NCBI GenBank assembly: GCA_938008165.1
Contig: CALLLP010000015.1
Span: forward strand, 50,918-114,917
From: an uncultured Neomegalonema sp.
GTDB lineage: Bacteria > Pseudomonadota > Alphaproteobacteria > Rhodobacterales > Rhodobacteraceae
Direction: 5' to 3'
DNA: 64,000 nt
A model generated the notes under the pieces. That model ran no database searches. It had not been told where the DNA came from and was given only the letters and a program-made list of their open reading frames with translations. Both the position numbers and the translations under genes were made by a program. Shown piece by piece: positions 58,300-64,000 of this stretch. Numbering within the stretch: position 1 is the stretch's first letter; the number at the start of each line of letters is the position of its first letter.

Positions 58300-60255
58300 T
58301 CAGTCCTTTTCCGCAGCGCGCGAATATTTGCGTGATTTGGCACTGATGCGCTCAACCTCGCCGCGCACCGCCGATTCGACCATCGTTGGCAGATTATCGT
58401 CCAGCCATTCGCGCAGCATGGGCCGCAACATACCGCGCACCATCCCTTCGAGGCTTTCGGAGGTGCCATCCTCACTGATGCGCAGCGATCCATAGACACG
58501 GCGGCTCGCCTCGCCTTCGACATCGGCAAGCGACGCCAAGGCCCGCGCCGAAATTTCCTCGCTTGTCATGGACACCAGCGCGGCAGGATCGGCATAATCG
58601 ACCGGATCGCGCTCCATCGCATCGCGGACCATGCCGCCGACCATCTCCATATCGCCATCCTGCGCAGTGGATTCGGCGGCATAGGCGGCCTCCGCAGAGA
58701 TCGGGTCATCGACGGCCCCAAAGCTGCGGCTGTAATCTTCATCCAAAACAGGAGGATCATCATGGTAAACATCTGATGCACCAAATGTATCGGAGAAGCC
58801 CAATTGGTCATCCAATTCGCCGTCTTCCTCATCCGGTGCAAAAGCATCCAGCGATTCGTCATGGGATTCTGAAGCGGATGCGACCGGCTCGGAGGGTTGA
58901 TCATCGAGCATCATGAAGGCCGCCGAATAATCATCGGCCGTCTCGCTTCGGGAGGATTCTGGTGCCGGTTCCACGCGGGCATCGTCGCTGTCGAAGCGGG
59001 AATAGGTCTTGCCGGACACACGATCCTCCGGCTCTGGCGCATCCTGCGGAGCGGGCGCATCGATATCGGCTGCGGGCGGCTGTGATTCGCCCATATCCTG
59101 CCCTTCGTGTTCTGTATCCGCGTCGGGCAGAACATCATCCGAGACGAGGTTTTGCGAAATCACGTCTTCGATTTCGTCGGCATCCGCCCCATTCGAGGGC
59201 CTGTCATCGACCGTATCCGTCATATCGGCAGAATCAGCAGAATCGACCACATTGGTCGTATCGACGCTGGAGACATTGAACGAATCGCCGTTTTCCAGCC
59301 GATCCACATCCTCGGAAACAGCACCCGTCTCAACGGGAACCGTGAGATCGAGCACATCAGATTCCACCTCGCCGGGCGTATCAGTAGCGGCGGTCTCGTC
59401 GTCGCTCACCGGCGCGTTGTCGGATGCATTCACCGGCAGCGTGACGATATCAGCATCGGTCTCTACTGCTTTGGTTTCAGACTGTTCTTCGCCACGATCC
59501 ATCGCGTCGCTCGCCCGCGCGATCAAGGCGGCCTGAGCCACCTCTGCCCCATCGACCGGATTGGTCAGATCGAGCACATTGGAGACATCGATGCCGGACG
59601 CCCCATCGTCGGAGGACGGCGGAACGGCGTTATCGGCCTCATGACCGGGGCTTGTGGCGACCGAATCGAGATCACTGGCATGATAATCGGTCGAATTCCC
59701 ATCGGGGAGATCGGGCATATCGGCGAAATCCGCCTCATTCGCCCGCTGTTCGGCGCGGGCCGCCAGACTTTGCATCCGCTCGCGGGCACTGGGACGTCCC
59801 GTCGAACCAAGCTTGTTCTGCGCGCGTGTGAAAATATCCGACCGTGTCATCGGCCGCCCGTCATCATCGGCGGCATTGTCGAGGGCGGCCATCTCCTGCG
59901 CGAGATCGTCTTGCGCGTCCTGATCCCGGCCTGTCGCGCGGGACCAAAAAGGGCTTTCACGTTCCGGAAAGATCGATTCGTCATCGATATCAGTCGCTTC
60001 AGCAAGATCGTCGATCATGCTGTCATCGCGATCGCCCCAGCCGTCGCTGTCACTGACGGCCCCTTCATCGCGGTTAACAGACGCCGCAGACATGACAGGA
60101 ATGGGCGACGCATCGCGCATCTCCTCGGTCGATTCCACGTCCAAATCCGCAGCAGGGCGACCATCGCGCGAGTCTTCCTCGTCGATGATTCGCCGAATCG
60201 AAGCCAGGATATCTTCCATGCTCGGTTCGCGGGCGGTTGCGGTGCTATCGCTCAT
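58300..60255 (-). CDS. PopZ-like polar organising protein (DUF2497) with giant acidic linker
   Basis: 651 residues. The N-terminal motif EPSMEDILASIRRIIDEED (about 10-28) and the C-terminal block VYGSLRISEDG, then LRPMLREWLDDNLPTMVESA and VRGEVERIS (about 590-645), are the two conserved parts of PopZ/DUF2497. Between them lie about 550 residues, very rich in Asp, Glu, Ser and Ala, with little predicted fold. Caulobacter PopZ has 177 residues and a linker of under 100. PopZ forms polar condensates that anchor ParB and the chromosome origin. Order pcm-tolC-popZ supports the assignment. The name is by homology of the two ends only. Confidence 0.8.
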   Translation of the reverse strand: MSDSTATAREPSMEDILASIRRIIDEEDSRDGRPAADLDVESTEEMRDASPIPVMSAASVNRDEGAVSDSDGWGDRDDSMIDDLAEATDIDDESIFPERESPFWSRATGRDQDAQDDLAQEMAALDNAADDDGRPMTRSDIFTRAQNKLGSTGRPSARERMQSLAARAEQRANEADFADMPDLPDGNSTDYHASDLDSVATSPGHEADNAVPPSSDDGASGIDVSNVLDLTNPVDGAEVAQAALIARASDAMDRGEEQSETKAVETDADIVTLPVNASDNAPVSDDETAATDTPGEVESDVLDLTVPVETGAVSEDVDRLENGDSFNVSSVDTTNVVDSADSADMTDTVDDRPSNGADADEIEDVISQNLVSDDVLPDADTEHEGQDMGESQPPAADIDAPAPQDAPEPEDRVSGKTYSRFDSDDARVEPAPESSRSETADDYSAAFMMLDDQPSEPVASASESHDESLDAFAPDEEDGELDDQLGFSDTFGASDVYHDDPPVLDEDYSRSFGAVDDPISAEAAYAAESTAQDGDMEMVGGMVRDAMERDPVDYADPAALVSMTSEEISARALASLADVEGEASRRVYGSLRISEDGTSESLEGMVRGMLRPMLREWLDDNLPTMVESAVRGEVERISAKSRKYSRAAEKD

Positions 60256-60404
60256 GGCATCACTCCAGATTGACCGTATTCTGCGGCCAGAGAGGGCGTT
60301 TTCATCGCGTCACGATTCCGTAAAACCGTCGCAGACGCGTACTTTACGCTATGCAGTCAACATATGATTTAATCATTTTTAGTTAACAGGCAATTCAATC
60401 GCGC

Positions 60405-61829
60405 TTACGGACGCCAAGGAAATCGCCACGCAGCCTCAGGCGTGTTCACAATACCATAGGGCGAGCGCGGCTCAACCGATGCCGTTCCGGCCTTGTCATC
60501 CTTCACGGGAACGAGACCGAAATACTCCGGTCCCAGCCGCCCCATCGCGGATAACAGGGTATAGGCGGCAACATTGAACTGCCTGACCGAATTGACCAGA
60601 GAGATTCGGGCATTGAGCAAATCCTGCTCGGCATCCAGAACATCGATGGTTGCGCGCGATCCGACCAGCAATTCCTCGCGGATACCGTCAAAGGCGATTT
60701 TGGCCGCGCGAACCTGCTCTTCCCCGGCGGCAATCGCGCCCCGCGCGGTAACATAGGACTGCCACGCAACATTGACAGAGCGCTGAACCTCGCGCACGGC
60801 CGCATGGTAATCGGCCCGGCGCTGGCTGGCGATATGCTGTGCCTGACGGATACGGCTATCGACCTGCCCGCCCTGATACACTGGCGCATTCAGGGTCAGA
60901 CTGAGACCCGCCGTGATTTGATTATCAAGGCGCGAGCTTAACCCATTGGTTGTATCGGTAAAACTGCCATCCAGCGAACTGCCGAAGGAAACCGTAGGCA
61001 GCTTATCGGCATTGATGACGCGAATGTTATAGACCGCCGCCCGTTCGGCGGAACGCGCCGCGCGAATCGATGGATGCGACGCGACACCGATATCTTCGGA
61101 GGCCCGCGCACTGGCAGGAAGATCGGGCAGGAATTCAGGCGGATCAAGCTTACCGGGCAGGCGCCCGACAACAGCCCGGAATCCTTCGGCGCTGGCCCGC
61201 AGGTTGCCATCGGCTTGAATCACATTGGCATTCGCCGCCGCAACCCGCGCCTTGGTCTGCGCCACATCGGTAATCGTGACCTCGCCAACCTCGAAGCGCG
61301 CTTCGCTCGCCTCCAATTCACTGACCAGCAGGCTCAGGCTGTTCACGGTCAAGTCCCGCACTTCCTTGTCCCGCAAGACATCGAAATACGCGGAGACGGC
61401 GCTGAGGATGGTGGTCAGCTCCTGCGTAGAAAGCTGTGCATAGGCGGCATCAACATTCGCCCGCGCCTGACTGATATTATTCGCTGTTCGCCCACCGTCA
61501 TAAAGGGGCACAGCACTATTCAGACCCAGACTGAGCGGGGCGGTTGTGGTATCGGGCACGGGGTTGGATGCCCAGCGGCGCGAAAGCTGAAAACTGGAAG
61601 ACAGGTTCACCGTCGGCAGCCGACCGGCATTCGCAATCGACACGTTCTCACCCTGAGCGCGCAGGGCGGCGCGAGAGGCATCGATGGTGGGGTTATAGAG
61701 ATAGGCATCCTGCACAACCGAGCGCAGATCTTCGGCAATGGCGGGTATCGTCATCCCCACAGCAAGCGCAACGCAGGCGACAACCCCGCGCAGCCCAATC
61801 CGCTTTCTATGAAAGCCTACAACCACCAT
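60405..61829 (-). CDS. TolC-family outer-membrane efflux protein
   Basis: 474 residues from ATG 61829. A signal peptide (RGVVACVALAVGMTIPAIAE, cleavage after AIA) precedes two TolC repeats rich in helices and Ala/Gln/Asn, for example NPTIDASRAALRAQGENVSI and SYVTARGAIAAGEEQVRAAK. It ends with LSAMGRLGPEYFGLVPVKD. It forms a trimeric outer-membrane channel for type I secretion and multidrug efflux. The frame is open upstream into pcm, but that part lacks a signal peptide. It follows pcm by 16 bases. Confidence 0.93.
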   Translation of the reverse strand: MVVVGFHRKRIGLRGVVACVALAVGMTIPAIAEDLRSVVQDAYLYNPTIDASRAALRAQGENVSIANAGRLPTVNLSSSFQLSRRWASNPVPDTTTAPLSLGLNSAVPLYDGGRTANNISQARANVDAAYAQLSTQELTTILSAVSAYFDVLRDKEVRDLTVNSLSLLVSELEASEARFEVGEVTITDVAQTKARVAAANANVIQADGNLRASAEGFRAVVGRLPGKLDPPEFLPDLPASARASEDIGVASHPSIRAARSAERAAVYNIRVINADKLPTVSFGSSLDGSFTDTTNGLSSRLDNQITAGLSLTLNAPVYQGGQVDSRIRQAQHIASQRRADYHAAVREVQRSVNVAWQSYVTARGAIAAGEEQVRAAKIAFDGIREELLVGSRATIDVLDAEQDLLNARISLVNSVRQFNVAAYTLLSAMGRLGPEYFGLVPVKDDKAGTASVEPRSPYGIVNTPEAAWRFPWRP

Positions 61830-61845
61830 CGCACCTTTTCTCGGT

Positions 61846-62499
61846 CTAGAATGCGAAGGACGGTTTGGCCTCAAAACCGGGCAGGATCGGGGCGGTGGCG
61901 TCAAATACCCAGCGTGTTGCCACATCGTCCCCGGATTTGACCGACAAGCGCGCCTGTCCCGTGCCCTTTTCCATCCAGATCGCGATAAGTCGCCCACCTT
62001 CGGCCAATTGGTCGTAGAGCGCCTGAGGCGCGGTCGCAATGCCCCCCGATACGACGATCACGTCATACGGGCCTTCTTCGGGCACCCCGTCACGCAGGGG
62101 CCGCTCCAGAACCACGGCATTATCGATGGCGAGGGCGGCGAAATTCGCCTCGGCAGCGGTTGCCATCGCGCTTTCCTGCTCGACGGCGATGACGCCCCGG
62201 CACAGATGCGCGATGACCGCGCTGGAATATCCCAGACCGCAGCCGACATCGAGAACGGTTTCGCCGGGCGCGATTTCCGCCACATCAAGCATTTTCGCAA
62301 AGCTGCGCGGGGCCAGCAAGGCGCGGTCCTTGCCCAATGGAACATCGCGATCGACATAGGCCACCGCGCGCTGGGATGCGGGAACGAAATTCTCGCGCGG
62401 GACGGTCAGCATCGCATCGATGATATTGTGACGCGTCACGTCGGAGGGCCTGACCTGCCCATCGACCATCGCCTCACGAGCCAGAGTGTAATCGTGCAT
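61846..62499 (-). CDS. pcm: Protein-L-isoaspartate O-methyltransferase family protein
   Basis: 217 residues from ATG 62499, with AGGA 6-7 bases upstream; ATG 62502 is equally possible. It has the family start (MHDYTLAREAMVDGQVRPSD), VPRENFVP, and the SAM motif ETVLDVGCGLGYSSAVIAHL. Many alphaproteobacterial members of this pcm-tolC pair are diverged from true repair enzymes, so the substrate may not be isoaspartate. A long in-frame extension upstream is not used. Confidence 0.88.
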   Translation of the reverse strand: MHDYTLAREAMVDGQVRPSDVTRHNIIDAMLTVPRENFVPASQRAVAYVDRDVPLGKDRALLAPRSFAKMLDVAEIAPGETVLDVGCGLGYSSAVIAHLCRGVIAVEQESAMATAAEANFAALAIDNAVVLERPLRDGVPEEGPYDVIVVSGGIATAPQALYDQLAEGGRLIAIWMEKGTGQARLSVKSGDDVATRWVFDATAPILPGFEAKPSFAF

Positions 62500-62618
62500 C
62501 ATTGATCCTGTGAGCGCTATTTTCGCGACAACCATAACGACTGCGCGCCCGCCATTCCAGCGGCGAAATGCCCGATCGTGCAAAACACTTGCGCCCGGCA
62601 TCGGGTCGGGTACTGTTT

Positions 62619-62630
62619 TTTGTATACATC
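62619..62630. promoter_or_regulatory. TGTATACA palindrome in front of the GntR-type gene
   Basis: A perfect 8-bp palindrome within TTTGTATACATC at 62621-62628, 22 bases ahead of the regulator's start. GntR regulators of the FCD subfamily usually bind NGTNTACN-type palindromes, so this is a good candidate for autoregulation and control of the DapA-family gene. Confidence 0.5.
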
Positions 62631-62650
62631 GTGTGTTCATGCGGGGAACC

Positions 62651-63340
62651 ATGAAAAAGGCCGATCTCTACGCCACGCTGCGTGCGCGCATCCTCGATCT
62701 GTCCCTCGCGCCGGGTGGCGCACTGGAGGAAACGGCCCTGTGCGAGACATACGGCGTGTCGCGCACCCCCCTGCGCGAAACGCTCCAGCGTCTCGCCGGG
62801 GAGGGGTTTGTGACGCTGGCGGCGAATCGCGGGGCGGCGGTGTCATCGATGGACCTGCCGGTTATCCGCAGCCTGATGCAGACCGCCCCGATGATCTATG
62901 CCGCCATTGCCCGGCTGGCGGCGGAAAACACGACCCCCGCCGGGATCAACGTCCTCAAATCGACCCAGCGGTCCTTTCGCAAGGCGGTCGAGCAGGCGGA
63001 TGCGGGCCAGATGGCCATTCACAACCACCGCTTTCACGAGGCGATCGGCGAGATGGCCGCCAGCCCCTATCTGATGCCCAGCCTCAAGCGCCTGTTGATC
63101 GATCACACACGTATGAGCCAGCGATTCTACAATGCGCGAACGCGCGCAGAGCAAAAGACGATTCGCAGCGCCTGCGACCAGCACGACGCGATGATCGATG
63201 CATTCGTTCAGCGCGCTCCGGCACACGCAGTCGCCCTGACGCTCGATCATTGGGCCTTGTCACGGGATGGCATTGAACGATTCGTCGCACCACCCCCCCT
63301 CCCACTCGACCCTACGCAGGAGATCAAGGATGCGGTTTGA
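62651..63340 (+). CDS. GntR-family transcriptional regulator (FCD type)
   Basis: 229 residues from ATG 62651. The winged helix-turn-helix is ALEETALCETYGVSRTPLRE, TLQRLAGEGFVTLAANRGAA. The C-terminal FCD ligand domain (about 85-215) has the metal-binding His residues in NHRFHEAIGEMAASPYL. Such regulators sense small organic acids. ATG 62639 is an alternative start. The end overlaps the DapA-family gene by 11 bases, so regulator and enzyme are translationally coupled. Confidence 0.9.
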   Translation: MKKADLYATLRARILDLSLAPGGALEETALCETYGVSRTPLRETLQRLAGEGFVTLAANRGAAVSSMDLPVIRSLMQTAPMIYAAIARLAAENTTPAGINVLKSTQRSFRKAVEQADAGQMAIHNHRFHEAIGEMAASPYLMPSLKRLLIDHTRMSQRFYNARTRAEQKTIRSACDQHDAMIDAFVQRAPAHAVALTLDHWALSRDGIERFVAPPPLPLDPTQEIKDAV

Positions 63341-64000
63341 GGGAATCTATACCCCCGTCGTCACGCCTTATACCGAGGATCACGCGATCAACGAAGCGGG
63401 GTTCGAAGCGGCCATCGAGCATCTGATTGCCGCCGGGGTACAGGGCATCATCGTCGCGGGCACGACCGGCGAATACTACGCCCAGACAACCGGGGAGCGC
63501 ATCCATATGATGCGCCTCGCAAAAAAGATCATCGGCACACGCCTGCCCCTCATCATCGGCACCGGCGCGATTCGTACCGAGGACAGCATCGTCTTTGCCG
63601 AGGCGGCGAAGGAGACCGGGGCCGATGCGCTGTTGATCGCCACCCCGCCCTATGCCTATCCCACCAGCCGCGAGATCGCGCTGCACGCGCTGGCCATCGA
63701 CCGGGCCGCGAACCTGCCCGCGATGCTCTACAATTATCCGGGCCGGATGAGCGTGAACATGGATGAGGAAACCCTCGACCGCCTTGGCCGCTCGCCCAAT
63801 TTCTGCGCCATCAAGGAAAGTTCGGGCGATCCGAATCGCCTGCACATGCTGGCGCGGGAGTATCCGCATATCCAACTGAGTTGCGGCATGGACGATCAGG
63901 CGCTGGAGTTCTTTGCATGGGGGGCGCGAAGCTGGGTCTGTGCCGGATCGAATTTCGCGCCGGAGGCCCATCTCGCGCTCTACAAAGCCTGCGCCGTCGA
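63330..64000 (+). CDS. DapA/NanA-family aldolase (partial, cut by window edge)
   Basis: The frame opens at ATG 63330 (GGAGATCAAGG upstream) and runs to the end of the window, giving 223 residues of an expected 290-300. Family motifs: GTTGE at 44-48, the active-site Tyr in MLYNYPGRM, and Schiff-base Lys162 in AIKESSGD. The family includes dihydrodipicolinate synthase, N-acetylneuraminate lyase and several sugar-acid or hydroxyproline-pathway lyases and dehydratases. Coupling to a GntR-FCD regulator points to a catabolic member rather than lysine synthesis. The C-terminus is not visible. Confidence 0.88.
   Translation, partial: MRFEGIYTPVVTPYTEDHAINEAGFEAAIEHLIAAGVQGIIVAGTTGEYYAQTTGERIHMMRLAKKIIGTRLPLIIGTGAIRTEDSIVFAEAAKETGADALLIATPPYAYPTSREIALHALAIDRAANLPAMLYNYPGRMSVNMDEETLDRLGRSPNFCAIKESSGDPNRLHMLAREYPHIQLSCGMDDQALEFFAWGARSWVCAGSNFAPEAHLALYKACAV

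Noticed and set aside
63324..63971. Minus-strand frame at the right edge
   Set aside because: Antisense to the DapA-family gene, whose GTTGE, YNYPGR and IKESSGD motifs are intact on the plus strand.

Overview
The window is chromosomal DNA from an alphaproteobacterium, most likely Rhodobacterales (Rhodobacteraceae-like). Four things point there: the flaF/flbT/DUF1217 flagellin module, a CcrM-type GANTC methylase, a single bifunctional RelA/SpoT protein and the petABC bc1 operon. MucR- and PraR-like regulators and a PopZ-like polar protein fit as well. Gene density is high and base composition fairly uniform and GC-rich. AT-rich sequence is confined to a few promoter regions (about 1.98-2.1, 11.87-12.07, 17.9-18.05 and 39.35-39.45 kb). 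I see no insertion sequence, prophage, CRISPR array or obvious island.

Layout. 0-5.2 kb: late flagellar genes (fliK N-terminus, FlgJ-like rod-binding protein, FlgN-like protein, flagellin, FlaF, FlbT, DUF1217). 5.3-11.3 kb: a complete peptide-type ABC importer. 11.4-11.9 kb: PraR-like XRE regulator. 12-17.9 kb, minus strand: miaB-phoH-ybeY-corC-lnt, preceded by mucR. 18-25.1 kb, minus: rpoZ-rsh, pyrE, DUF2062, pdxJ-acpS, a NifU-like gene behind a probable Irr box, and tsaB-rimI. 25.2-27.9 kb, minus: petABC. A tRNA-Gln follows, then guaA. 30.5-37.2 kb: an MttB-family methyltransferase, an unknown membrane protein, ccrM, rnhB, an SDR, a cysteine-rich exported protein and hisA. 37.3-42.6 kb: a PEP-CTERM protein of extreme composition, a LysR regulator, an unknown exported protein and an SgaA-like aminotransferase. 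42.8-46.8 kb: ScfR/RamB-type regulator, DUF1244, an EamA exporter with a broken second copy, and DUF389. 46.8-58.3 kb, minus: ybgC-tolQRAB-pal-cpoB-tilS-ftsH-folP. 58.3-62.5 kb, minus: pcm-tolC-popZ. 62.6-64 kb: a GntR regulator and the start of a DapA-family gene that runs off the window.

Most of the window is housekeeping sequence with conserved gene order. The parts that most deserve attention are: the PEP-CTERM protein with VTNNDNR heptads; a PopZ-like protein whose acidic linker is about 500 residues; a nested inverted repeat with an adjacent GANTC site directly in front of ccrM; an Irr-type palindrome in front of the NifU gene; TTGTAA palindromes between sgaA and the ScfR-type gene; a duplicated ribosome-binding segment in the flagellin leader; and decayed EamA fragments. 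Two real genes are cut by the window edges (fliK at the left, a DapA-family gene at the right). I translated both by hand from the sequence.
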